Source of the DNA: Lachnospiraceae bacterium
GTDB lineage: Bacteria; Bacillota; Clostridia; Lachnospirales; Lachnospiraceae
Assembly: GCA_014804755.1 (NCBI GenBank)
Contig: JAAUZE010000017.1
Span: 32,612 to 96,611, forward strand
DNA: 64,000 bases
Direction of reading: 5' to 3'
Notes under the pieces: model-generated
Told to the model about the DNA's origin: nothing
The model's database searches: none
What the model saw: only the letters and a program-made list of their open reading frames with translations
Shown: positions 52,543-61,169 of the stretch, in pieces
How positions within the stretch are numbered: the first letter of the stretch is position 1
Layout of the letters: the number at the start of each line of letters is the position of its first letter
Position numbers and translations under genes: made by a program

Positions 52543-53376
52543 CTAGTATTCTTCGATATGCACGGTCTTTGCCGTCAAAATCCCGTATTTAATGATGGAA
52601 TTGGCAAATGTCTTAAATTTCTCCGCCGCATCCGATACAAAAAATTGATACCTGTTTGCGCCAAGCTCCGGCGCCCGGTCGTTGAGCAGATTGTTTCTGT
52701 TCAGAAGCGCCCGCAGCTCCAACGCCGTTTCATATGCGGGATTCACGAGCGTGACGCCCTCACCGACAATTCTCCCGATCGCCTTGCGGATCAGCGGATA
52801 ATGGGTGCAGCCCAAAATCAGCGTGTCAATACCGACATCAATCAGCTCTGAAAGATAGCGCGACGCAATCTCGTCCGTAACAGGATCTTCCCACAGTCCC
52901 TCTTCGACAAGCGGACAAAAGAGCGGGCATGCCTTTCCCATGATCTGCATGGACGGATCCAATTGCTGTATGTAATCGCTGTAAATATGGCTGTCGATCG
53001 TCGCCGCCGTTCCGATCACGCCGATCTTCCCGTTCTGTGTCACCGACACCGCCACCTTCGCTCCCGGCTTCACCACACCGATGATCGGAATGTCAATATC
53101 CTTTTCGATCGTATCCAGCGCACAGGCGCTCGCCGTATTACAGGCGACCACAATTGCCTTGACATGCTGCGTCTGCAAAAAACGAACGATCTGCTCCGAA
53201 TATTTTGTAACGGTTTCCTTCGATTTGCTTCCGTAAGGAACACGTGCGGTATCTCCGAAATACACGATATGCTCGTTCGGTATCTGCCGCATGATCTCGC
53301 GTGCCACAGTCAGCCCGCCGACTCCGGAGTCAAACACCCCGATCGGCGCATACCTGTCTTGTTCCGTATGTTCCAT
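52543..53376 (-). CDS. murI: Glutamate racemase
   Basis: A 277-aa MurI. IGVFDSGVGGLTV, the first catalytic Cys in VACNTASA and the second in LGCTHYPLI are all present. It makes D-glutamate for peptidoglycan. It is located in a minus-strand cell-envelope cluster with the small exported protein upstream. Confidence 0.96.
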   Translation of the reverse strand: MEHTEQDRYAPIGVFDSGVGGLTVAREIMRQIPNEHIVYFGDTARVPYGSKSKETVTKYSEQIVRFLQTQHVKAIVVACNTASACALDTIEKDIDIPIIGVVKPGAKVAVSVTQNGKIGVIGTAATIDSHIYSDYIQQLDPSMQIMGKACPLFCPLVEEGLWEDPVTDEIASRYLSELIDVGIDTLILGCTHYPLIRKAIGRIVGEGVTLVNPAYETALELRALLNRNNLLNDRAPELGANRYQFFVSDAAEKFKTFANSIIKYGILTAKTVHIEEY

Positions 53377-53394
53377 AGATAAACGATGCCCCCT

Positions 53395-53727
53395 TCAAAT
53401 TCCGGCGTCTCTTAGCATCATACAAAGCTCGCGCCGTAGGAATGCGTCTCCCTCCGATCCGCTTTCCGTCATGCTGAAAAGATGATTTTTCAGATAATCG
53501 TATAACCGGAAGCGGTAACGGACCTTCCCATCCTGGATCGCCCGGTACAGCCCCTGTGCACTTCCCGCTTCTTCCGTTCCCTCTGTTTCGTCCGCTTCCT
53601 CTGCTTCCTCCGCCTCCTGCACAAACATGGTGTAGCTGTCCGGCGTAAACGTATATTCGGGGAACATGATTCCCCAGCACAGCGCTGCAGCGCCCAATAG
53701 TATGGTTCTTTTTGCGAGCTGTTTCAT
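53395..53727 (-). CDS. Small exported acidic protein
   Basis: A 110-aa protein with an N-terminal signal peptide (KQLAKRTILLGAAALCWGIM), an acidic Glu-rich stretch (residues about 38-54) and a C-terminal conserved-looking part (YRAIQDGKVRYRFRLYDYL). No family recognised. It lies 18 bp upstream of murI. Confidence 0.65.
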   Translation of the reverse strand: MKQLAKRTILLGAAALCWGIMFPEYTFTPDSYTMFVQEAEEAEEADETEGTEEAGSAQGLYRAIQDGKVRYRFRLYDYLKNHLFSMTESGSEGDAFLRRELCMMLRDAGI

Positions 53728-53801
53728 AATATCCTCCGATCTGTTTTTTCTACTCGGAGTCTTTCCCGCCCATCGGAAAATATACAGCCCTCTATCCTAT
53801 C

Positions 53802-54491
53802 CTATTCGCTGCGCAGCAAATTCAGAATCGAACGTTCCTGATTATCAATGTGTATGCGCGCCGTCTGCGCCGCCGTCTGCTTGTCCTTATTCAGGATACT
53901 CTCATAAATGATTCGATGCTCCTCGACCAGTTTTTCATAATTGTTCGTATCTTTGATATATTCAAACCGGTATCGGTACATCTGCTCGGAAAGATTGTTT
54001 AAGATTTCGGTCAACCGCTCATTTCCCGCCGCATGCACGATAATGTCATGAAGCTTCACATCCGCTTCCGCGATCACCGTCGCGTCCCGTGTCGCGGTCG
54101 CCGCTGCAAATTCCTCGCAGGCCTGGTGCAGCTCTTCCCCTTCCTGCTTTGTGATCCTGTCACACGCCAGTTCGCAGGAAAATGCATCGAGCTCACGCCG
54201 TACCTCCAGCACATCCCGCAGATTTTTCTCGGTAATGCGCGCCACCTCCGCACCCCTTCTCGGGATCATCGTGACAAGCCCCTCCAGCTCCAGCTTGCGG
54301 ATCGCCTCCCTGATCGGCGTCCTGCTGACGCCCAGCTTCTCCGCGAGGTGGATTTCCATCAACCGTTCTCCCGGCTTGAGCTCCCCCCTGAGGATTGCCT
54401 GACGCAGCGTATTAAAAACCACATCGCGCAGTGGGAGATATTCGTCCATACCGAGCTGAAGCTGTGTGTTTGCAAATGGATCATAGCCCAT
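53802..54491 (-). CDS. GntR-family regulator, FCD subfamily
   Basis: A 229-aa protein. N-terminal winged helix (GELKPGERLMEIHLAEKLGVS, RTPIREAIRKLELEGLV) and C-terminal FCD domain with metal-site residues (D, H in VKLHDIIVHAAGN). It starts 21 bp after ispE stop on the same strand. Palindromes matching FCD-type operators overlap the ispE promoter, suggesting autoregulation. Confidence 0.93.
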   Translation of the reverse strand: MGYDPFANTQLQLGMDEYLPLRDVVFNTLRQAILRGELKPGERLMEIHLAEKLGVSRTPIREAIRKLELEGLVTMIPRRGAEVARITEKNLRDVLEVRRELDAFSCELACDRITKQEGEELHQACEEFAAATATRDATVIAEADVKLHDIIVHAAGNERLTEILNNLSEQMYRYRFEYIKDTNNYEKLVEEHRIIYESILNKDKQTAAQTARIHIDNQERSILNLLRSE

Positions 54492-54512
54492 AGATTTATC
54501 CTCCCTTTCCGG

Positions 54513-55394
54513 TCAGCTGCAAATATCCGCGACGGGCTCCGCCATAAAGACCTGCCCGATCCCTTTCTTCTGCCGCAGAAGCTCATATGCCCTTTTTTGC
54601 TGCTCTTTGTCAAAAAAGATGCCGAATACGGTCGGTCCGCTCCCACTCATTAAAACGCCCTGCGCGCCGCAGTCAGACAGCAGTTGTTTTCTCTCCTCAA
54701 TGACCGGATGCTGCGGAATCGTCACGCTCTCCAAGACATTGCCAAGACAATCCGTGATCAAAGCAGAGTCCTGTTTTTTGATCGCGCGTATCATCCCGTC
54801 CACATTGGGATGCCATGTGTCGGGGGTACTGTCCAAAGCGCCGTAAACCGTCGCCGTGGATACGCTGACATCCGGTTTTACAATGACAAAATATAACTTT
54901 CGAAGCTCCGGTAGCGGCGTCATGATCTCACCGATGCCCTCGCACAGTACGGTTCCTCCGGTCAGGCAATACGGGACGTCCGCGCCGATTTTCACCGCGA
55001 TCTCACACATTGTCTGCCTGTCCATTTGCAGATCGTACAGCTCGTCGCATGCCAGAATTGCTGCTGCCGCATCGGAACTGCCGCCCGCCATACCCGCCGC
55101 TGCCGGAATCTGCTTATTTAATACAATATCCATGCCGCCGCATGCCTCATACCGTTCCATGACGGCGCTGACCGCACGGTGCACCAGATTATTCTGATCG
55201 CACGGCACATCCGCTCCCGCCGCATGTACCTCAAGCCGAATCTCCCGATCGTCCCTCTTACGAAATGTCAGCTCATCGAACAGGTTGACAGTCTGCATCA
55301 CGGTGCGCAGCTCATGATAGCCGTCTGCCCGCTTATGACACACATCCAGTACAAGATTCAGCTTTGCATACGCTTTTTTTGTTACTTGCTCCAT
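54513..55394 (-). CDS. ispE: 4-diphosphocytidyl-2-C-methyl-D-erythritol kinase
   Basis: A 293-aa GHMP kinase. AYAKLNLVLDVCHKRADGYH, the GHMP motif PAAAGMAGGSSDAAAA and the C-terminal MSGSGPTVFGIF are present. It phosphorylates CDP-methylerythritol in the non-mevalonate isoprenoid pathway. First gene of a two-gene operon with the FCD regulator. Confidence 0.96.
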   Translation of the reverse strand: MEQVTKKAYAKLNLVLDVCHKRADGYHELRTVMQTVNLFDELTFRKRDDREIRLEVHAAGADVPCDQNNLVHRAVSAVMERYEACGGMDIVLNKQIPAAAGMAGGSSDAAAAILACDELYDLQMDRQTMCEIAVKIGADVPYCLTGGTVLCEGIGEIMTPLPELRKLYFVIVKPDVSVSTATVYGALDSTPDTWHPNVDGMIRAIKKQDSALITDCLGNVLESVTIPQHPVIEERKQLLSDCGAQGVLMSGSGPTVFGIFFDKEQQKRAYELLRQKKGIGQVFMAEPVADICS

Positions 55395-55472
55395 TTGTCA
55401 CCTCAGTATTTTGATGCGTTACGGTTCCGCAAACGAATGCGCCGGAAGACGCCCCGCATCTTTGATTGCATT

Positions 55473-55522
55473 TTGTATACATGATTGTACTTAATTATAT
55501 ACAATCTTGGAACATTCGTCAA
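55473..55522 (-). promoter_or_regulatory. ispE-gntR promoter with GntR-type operators
   Basis: Minus strand TTGACG (55517-55522), 17-bp spacer, TATAAT (55494-55499). Two TTGTATAC-like palindromes lie on it: ATTGTATATAAT over the -10 box (55494-55505) and ATGTATACAA just downstream (55473-55482). Such sites suit FCD regulators like the one encoded in the same operon. Confidence 0.6.
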
Positions 55523-55560
55523 CCGTCACCCGCCGCAAACCGGACAGAATTGCAGGAACC

Positions 55561-55637
55561 ACGTGCTAAGTGTACATGACAACAGCAGCGGCCGAAACTA
55601 CGCGCCAAGTGCGCATGACAAAAGCAGCAGCCGAAAC
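55561..55637. repeat. Imperfect tandem repeat, two units of 38 bp
   Basis: Units at 55561-55598 and 55600-55637 (ACG[TC]GC[TC]AAGTG..CATGACAA.AGCAGC.GCCGAAAC), period 39. Intergenic, no gene seen. Confidence 0.7.
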
Positions 55638-55707
55638 CGACTTACGCGGTTCAGACTGCTATCCCGATCTGTTTTTTCACTGCCGGGCTTTTCATTTTCA
55701 TATTTAC

Positions 55708-55911
55708 AGCAATTGCGAAACGCCATAAAAATAATCTTTTATACTAAAATATACAATTCCATAAGCAGGCACTGTGAGGACGCTGGTACTTGCATGCGGT
55801 CATTTCGCATGCTATGTACCATTACGTCCGAACTGTAGCGAAAGCGTGCCTGCGTTGGAATGTATATTTTGCACAGACTGAAAACTTTATTTAGGCGTTT
55901 CGCAATTACCT
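55708..55911. repeat. Palindromic 204-bp intergenic repeat, copy 2
   Basis: Inverted ends AATTGCGAAACGC (55711-55723) and GCGTTTCGCAATTACCT (55895-55911). The core 55746-55870 is 125 nt, the same length as copy 1 (32216-32340), in reverse orientation and with paired compensatory changes. It ends about 10 bp beyond the sipL-like gene stop. No flanking target duplication is visible here. The surrounding 55395-55921 holds no gene. Confidence 0.75.
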
Positions 55912-55921
55912 ATTCCCCTGT

Positions 55922-57475
55922 TTATTTCACGATCAAAATCCTGCTGCCCGGCGCGGGTTCTTTTTTATCCGAAATGCCATTTAACTCGCGCAGCCGCTGT
56001 ACCGGCAGACAGTATTGCTTGCCGACGTTCCAAAGCGTATCCCCCTGCTCAAACAACAGGATTGCCATTCCCGGAAGGCTGCCGAGCTTCTCATAATCGG
56101 GGGACGAAAGAGACGCATCCTCGATTAAGTCCATCTCCCTTGTATCATAGACAACGGCACGAATCCGCACTGACGCCTTCACATCAATCTCCTCGCTGTC
56201 CACCATGCTGACATTCGCATCGTCACACTGACAGGTAAGCTGATAGCTGCAATTTCCGGTAAGTCCCTCTGCATCAATCGTCTCGCGGAACGGCAGGTTC
56301 CCGTGTATCACGCCATACGGCATCTCATCATCCCCCGTGATAAAGACTCCCTTTACCTCCAGAACGCCGTCCGCCTCAACGCCCTCAGGAGTGATACGGC
56401 TGCCCGTCACGCGCGCTGTTGCCTCCGTATATAAAAGCTGCAAAATATGGGACGATGGGCTTCCTGCATGAATCCTTCCGCCCAGCTTATAGCTCCCCTC
56501 ATTCTGCATCCGTAAGGTCTGCAGCTTCGCGGGACGCACCTTCAACTGAAGCTCGTGATCGACCGCATACATATCGGTGATGACCGATACGGTATCCTCA
56601 TGATACATACAGATTTTCAGGTTCATTGCCAGATCCATTCCGAAAATTCTTTTTTCTCCGTCGTAATCGGGGCGCACCTCGGTTTCCTGTCCCTCCATCT
56701 CATAGGTAATGACCGGAATCATGGAGCTGTTCGCTCCGTGACATTCAATCTCACCGTGAAACGGAATGGCCGCCCCGTAATATCTGACAGGCATGTCATC
56801 ATTTTCCCCAATATACATGAAGAACACGCGCAGTTCTCCTGAAATGCCGATCTTCTCCTCCATCGGCTTGAACGTAACGTTCTCGGGACGGATGCTTTCC
56901 CAGATCAGCTCCTCAACATTCGGCATATCGGAGGGAAGTTCCAGTTCTTCTTTGATACGGAAAATATCATTTTTGCAAATGCCGATTCCCGTCACCCGCA
57001 TTTCTTCCTTACATACCTCGATCGGACTCTGCGAAGCCACATCAACGGGCGCTTCTAAATCCGTCAATTCGTTGACGCACACATTCCATGTAATGACGGT
57101 CTGCACGTTGATTTTACGGCTGTTGATCATGCCGACCGTTAAGTCTTCAATGACCGACGACGCGCTGACATTATCTTCTCTGGAAACGCCCTCCAGATAG
57201 ACCTGCTCCTCGAACGGAATGCTGCCGTACACCTTGCTTAAGCGGTTATTCCATTCATCCGAGCAGTAGAGCACCTGAAACAAAAATTTTCCTCTCAGCG
57301 TCACATGATCCTGCGTCGCCTTGATCTCATCCAGCTTTACATTTCCCTTATTCATCAGGATTTTTGACACATCCGGGCATTTATCCGGTATATTCATATC
57401 ATCCTCGAGCGTCATCTGCGTCAGAGTACCGCATTTACGGTAATCCATATGTATATTCTTTTTTAACAGCTCCAT
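55922..57475 (-). CDS. SipL-like spore morphogenesis protein (DUF3794 + LysM)
   Basis: A 517-aa protein. The start chosen is the ATG 57473-57475 (GAGGAGG about 12 bases upstream), giving MELLKKNIHMDYRKCGTL. Repeated DUF3794 modules (for example ALTQ-like MTLEDDMNIPDKCPDVSKIL, ITYEMEGQETEVRPDYD) fill most of the length. A C-terminal LysM has EQGDTLWNVGKQYCLPVQRL and LNGIS. This is the layout of Clostridioides difficile SipL, which binds SpoIVA and ties the coat to the forespore. A sigma-E-like -10 lies upstream. Its presence supports sporulation in this organism. Confidence 0.88.
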   Translation of the reverse strand: MELLKKNIHMDYRKCGTLTQMTLEDDMNIPDKCPDVSKILMNKGNVKLDEIKATQDHVTLRGKFLFQVLYCSDEWNNRLSKVYGSIPFEEQVYLEGVSREDNVSASSVIEDLTVGMINSRKINVQTVITWNVCVNELTDLEAPVDVASQSPIEVCKEEMRVTGIGICKNDIFRIKEELELPSDMPNVEELIWESIRPENVTFKPMEEKIGISGELRVFFMYIGENDDMPVRYYGAAIPFHGEIECHGANSSMIPVITYEMEGQETEVRPDYDGEKRIFGMDLAMNLKICMYHEDTVSVITDMYAVDHELQLKVRPAKLQTLRMQNEGSYKLGGRIHAGSPSSHILQLLYTEATARVTGSRITPEGVEADGVLEVKGVFITGDDEMPYGVIHGNLPFRETIDAEGLTGNCSYQLTCQCDDANVSMVDSEEIDVKASVRIRAVVYDTREMDLIEDASLSSPDYEKLGSLPGMAILLFEQGDTLWNVGKQYCLPVQRLRELNGISDKKEPAPGSRILIVK

Positions 57476-57529
57476 TGCAATAAAAAACCTCCTCGGGAAT
57501 ACTCTATACAAGATATTCTCCAAGCAGGT

Positions 57530-57557
57530 TTTGTATGACTTTCTTTCGGGAAATTCG
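57530..57557 (-). promoter_or_regulatory. Possible sigma-E promoter of the sipL-like gene
   Basis: Minus strand CATACAAA (57530-57537) matches the sigma-E -10 box. The -35 region CGAATTT (57551-57557, spacer 13) is only a partial match. About 55 bp to the ATG. Confidence 0.45.
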
Positions 57558-57671
57558 TGAACACCGTAGAGAATCGCCCTAGGTGATTCGTGGGTGTGAG
57601 AAGCGTTTCATTGATTATACAGCTTGTTCATCAACTTGGTCACTTTGACCAAGTTGTGAGCGAATTAGTCA

Positions 57672-59044
57672 TTATGCATAATATTTTTGATTTCCACTTT
57701 TGGGCTTGTTTGGGATTGTCATTTTTAGCTGTCCCATTTTCAACATTGGATTAAGATAATGTCTTCTAAAAAAGCTCCTATCCTTTATTTTAATATAATC
57801 CATGATTTCTTTTGCAGAATGCGGCTGTTTACAAAAGACAATTATCATCTTGGTCACATCTTGTTCATTATCTTGGTCACTTTGACCAAGATATAAATCT
57901 TCTGTGCTATTTAACAATTTCAAATACTTATCACACGCCTTACAAAGCACCATAATTCCAGATGCACTGATATTATATTCCGGCAAGCGCCCATCATACT
58001 TTGCACATGCCTCCTTGATTTTGTCAAACCCTCTGCCCCATGCCTCTATCATACCGCTCTTAAAGAAAACATTTGCCAGCTTAGGATTATACGGCTTGGA
58101 AGAGTGCTTTTCAAACAGTTTCTCCGTTGAGTCCAGCTCAGACGGCATCTCACCATCATTCCAAATATATATTTTATCCTCGTATACGCTAATCTGAATC
58201 GGATTGCAGGCACTATAATCCTTGTGAACCACCGCATTCAGCAATATCTCACGAAATGCTTCCTGCGGAAACATAAACTGCTCAATCCTCTGAATCCCTT
58301 CATAATAAATTAAAGCTTTTAAATACTTCGTATAAACCAAGTCAACCGTCTTATCAATCTGTTCAATCAAAGAGCCATGTATTTCATCCTGATATTTCAA
58401 GTCAGCATCCGATTTCCCAAAATACCCAATCTTTATATAGGAACCTGTAACCCATTTCTCCGGATCTTTATAGAATGCCAACATTGCTGCTCTTATCAGA
58501 TATCCTTCTTCATCGATTAGGTGAAGGTTCTCCATCAATATTGTATCATCAACCCTTGTTTCTTCCTCTGTCAGCCTTCCTCTTCTTATAGCCTTCTCTT
58601 TCAGTAAATCAATGGCTTCTCTTCTTAAATCTGTCACTTTCAGCTTCGGAATCGGCATACCGTCCCATGTTCTGCCCTGCGATTTCAGAATCGCTTTATC
58701 CAGTTCTTTTCCGGTTATCGTTCTCATTGTACTGCCGGAACGATAAAAATATTTGCCATGATAGCTAATGAGCGAAGGGTACTTGTCCACAATAATCTCA
58801 ATATATTGTAATTCATTTTCATACAACAGGTTGACATCGGCTACAATGCCCATTGTGTCTGTAATTTTATTTGAAATAGCTTCCAATAACTTTTTCCTAT
58901 CTTTATCGCTGTTGCCACAACATCGCCATCGTCATTTTTTCCAATATAGAGCGTTCCGCCACAAGCATTTGCATATCCACAGATCCACTCTAAGAACTCA
59001 TCATGCCATGATTCTTTGTATTCTATTGTTTGATGTTCCGGCAT
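57672..59044 (-). pseudogene. AlbA_2/RecG-like ATP-binding regulator, frameshifted
   Basis: The N-terminal AlbA_2 part is in one frame from the ATG at 59044 (PEHQTIEYKESWHDEFLEWI, GGTLYIGKNDDGDVV). The rest is in another frame from about 58910 (DKDRKKLLEAISNKI...). The break lies near 58908-58912, as if one base were lost after codon GDVV. The larger part (57672-58886) is intact, with the divergent ATP-binding region EAFREILLNAVVHKDY and IEAWGRGFDKIKEAC and a C-terminal winged helix. Family members are DNA-binding regulators of unknown ligand. Sequencing error or programmed shift is also possible. Confidence 0.75.
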
Positions 59045-59095
59045 ACTTGTCACCTGCTTCCTGTCGTTATATCCCTATTGTCAAAACAAGCTTTG

Positions 59096-59124
59096 CAATT
59101 CGCTACACGCTGTGTAGCGAATTG
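59096..59124. terminator. Perfect 13-bp inverted repeat after pyrD
   Basis: CAATTCGCTACAC-gct-GTGTAGCGAATTG. It lies about 85 bp past the pyrD stop and could end the pyr transcript, or act as an operator for the AlbA-type gene. The T-tail is weak. Confidence 0.5.
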
Positions 59125-59207
59125 AGGTTCTTAATTATATCGAAGCTATTCTTTTATTCGCCGATTTCTCGGATGAGCACCTTGTTGCCGTGAACATTAG
59201 ATTTTTC

Positions 59208-60110
59208 TCACACTACTGCCCCAATCAATTCCTTCACATCCGAAACGCCCGTGCGTTTCATGTAGCGTTCGATTCCCTCCACAATCTCTACGGTCGCGTA
59301 GGGATTCACAAAATTCATGGCGCCGACACTGACTGCGGATGCGCCCGCCAGCAGAAATTCCACCGCGTCCTCCGCCGTGGCGATCCCTCCCATGCCGATG
59401 ACCGGAATGCTTACCGCATGCGCCGCCTGATAGACCATGCGCACCGCAATCGGCTTGATCGCCGGACCGGACATACCGCCCGTCTTATTTGCCAGCACAA
59501 AACGGCGTTTCTCAATATCAATTTTCATCCCCGTGATCGTATTGATCAGCGAGATCGCGTCCGCGCCCGCCGCTTCCGCGACCTTCGCCATCTCGGCAAT
59601 GTCGGTCACGTTGGGGCTTAATTTCATGATCACGGGCTGTTTTGCATGCTTTTTGATCTCCTCCGTAATACCGTAAAGCGCCTCCGGTTTCTGCCCGAAT
59701 GCGATCGCACCCTCCTTCACGTTCGGGCAGGAAACGTTGATCTCCAGCATATCCGCCGATGAATCGGAAAGCTTTTCGACCACTTCTATGTAATCCTCCA
59801 CGGTCTTCCCGCAGACATTGACGATCACCTTCGTGTCATATTGCCTTAAAAAAGGAAGATCTCTTTCCATGAACACATCAATTCCCGGATTCTGCAGTCC
59901 GATGGCATTGAGCATCCCGCCGTATACCTCCGCGACCCGCGGTGTGGGATTTCCCTCCCACGGCACATTGGCAACGCCCTTTGTCACCACGGCGCCCAGC
60001 CTGTTTAAATCCACAAACTCTCCGTATTCCATTCCCGAACCGAATGTTCCCGACGCCGTCATCACGGGATTTTTCAGTTCCACACCTGCAATTGTTACGC
60101 TTGTATTCAT
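59208..60110 (-). CDS. pyrD: Dihydroorotate dehydrogenase, class 1B catalytic subunit
   Basis: A 300-aa FMN enzyme. The ATG 60108-60110 (AGAAAGGAT upstream) gives MNTSVTIAGVELKNPVMTAS. The catalytic Cys is in NVSCPNVKEG; FMN-binding GMGGIATAEDAVEFLLAGAS. Class 1B enzymes work with the PyrK electron-transfer subunit and NAD+. pyrK lies 122 bp upstream and pyrC before it. Confidence 0.95.
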   Translation of the reverse strand: MNTSVTIAGVELKNPVMTASGTFGSGMEYGEFVDLNRLGAVVTKGVANVPWEGNPTPRVAEVYGGMLNAIGLQNPGIDVFMERDLPFLRQYDTKVIVNVCGKTVEDYIEVVEKLSDSSADMLEINVSCPNVKEGAIAFGQKPEALYGITEEIKKHAKQPVIMKLSPNVTDIAEMAKVAEAAGADAISLINTITGMKIDIEKRRFVLANKTGGMSGPAIKPIAVRMVYQAAHAVSIPVIGMGGIATAEDAVEFLLAGASAVSVGAMNFVNPYATVEIVEGIERYMKRTGVSDVKELIGAVV

Positions 60111-60232
60111 CGCCGTATCCTTTCTGATTCTTACCGCATTCCGCTGCTGCGTATCGCTGTCTGCCTGCATGATCGTTCGGCTTCTCCTGCCGTCTTTTCA
60201 AGCTTCTCAATATATTCTTCTCACGCTTGTAC

Positions 60233-61069
60233 TCAAATTTCCACATCCTCCGCCAAAAATACAGGTCCCTCCGTGCAGACTCTTGCATTTTTTACATGAG
60301 AATGCGCATCCACCTGTTTTGTTTTACATACACAGCCAAGGCACGCGCCCACACCGCACGCCATGCGTTCCTCCAGCGAAATATAGGCAGGAATGCCTGT
60401 TTCGGACGCATATTGCTTGACTGCGCGCAGCATCGGCATCGGTCCGCAGGCATAAATCACATCCGCCGTCAGAGCGTTTTCCCTCACGGCATCCATGATA
60501 TTGCCTTTTGTGCCGACCGAACCGTCCTCCGTGGCGACCACAACGTTCGCCCGGCGTTCAAACTCCTCCTTCAAAAACAACGCACTGTCGCGATAGCCTA
60601 ACACGGCATACACGGAGATCGGCGCTGCCTGTCCGCCCGCCTGTTTTGCACCGGTGCTTTCGCCTGCTGCCTGTCCACTTTCGGCGAGTGCCTGCGCGAG
60701 TCCCAGCATGGGCGGAATCCCGATACCGCCCCCCATCAGGAAAACGCGTTTCCCCGCCGCCTCCGCAAGCGGTAATCCGTTTCCGAGTGTTCCCATAACA
60801 GAAATCGGTTCTCCCTCCCGATAGGAGGCAAATTCCGCCGTTCCCTTTCCGGCAACGCGGTAGACAATGCGCAATCTGTTTTCGTCACGCCGCACCTCGC
60901 AAATACTGATCGGACGCGGTAGCAGCGTCGCCGCACTACGCGGGTACACCATAAGAAACTGCCCCGGCTTTGCCGCCTCTGCCAGACCTGTTTCAATCCA
61001 CATATCATATATGCCCTCGGCAATCTGTTTCTGACTGAAAACCACCGCCGTCTCTTTCTTTTTATTCAT
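60233..61069 (-). CDS. pyrK: Dihydroorotate dehydrogenase electron-transfer subunit
   Basis: A 278-aa FAD and [2Fe-2S] protein. FAD motif LPRPISICEV, NAD-binding MGGGIGIPPMLGLAQALAES and the C-terminal cluster CGVGACLGCVC...C. It carries a Gly/Ala/Gln-rich insertion (about residues 127-148, SGQAAGESTGAKQAGGQAA) not usual in the family, lying in a surface loop after the NAD motif. It passes electrons from PyrD to NAD+. Confidence 0.95.
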   Translation of the reverse strand: MNKKKETAVVFSQKQIAEGIYDMWIETGLAEAAKPGQFLMVYPRSAATLLPRPISICEVRRDENRLRIVYRVAGKGTAEFASYREGEPISVMGTLGNGLPLAEAAGKRVFLMGGGIGIPPMLGLAQALAESGQAAGESTGAKQAGGQAAPISVYAVLGYRDSALFLKEEFERRANVVVATEDGSVGTKGNIMDAVRENALTADVIYACGPMPMLRAVKQYASETGIPAYISLEERMACGVGACLGCVCKTKQVDAHSHVKNARVCTEGPVFLAEDVEI

Positions 61070-61169
61070 GTTAATCCCCCATTCTTACGCTGCCTGCGAG
61101 TTTTCTGCGAACCATGTTCGCTTTTCATCATTTGTTTTTCATACGATCCGCGTTTTCTGTGCATTGGCT

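Noticed and set aside
59125..59207. Short frame NVHGNKVLIREIGE after pyrD
   Set aside because: No start codon in frame and only 14 residues; could be chance or the tail of a lost gene.
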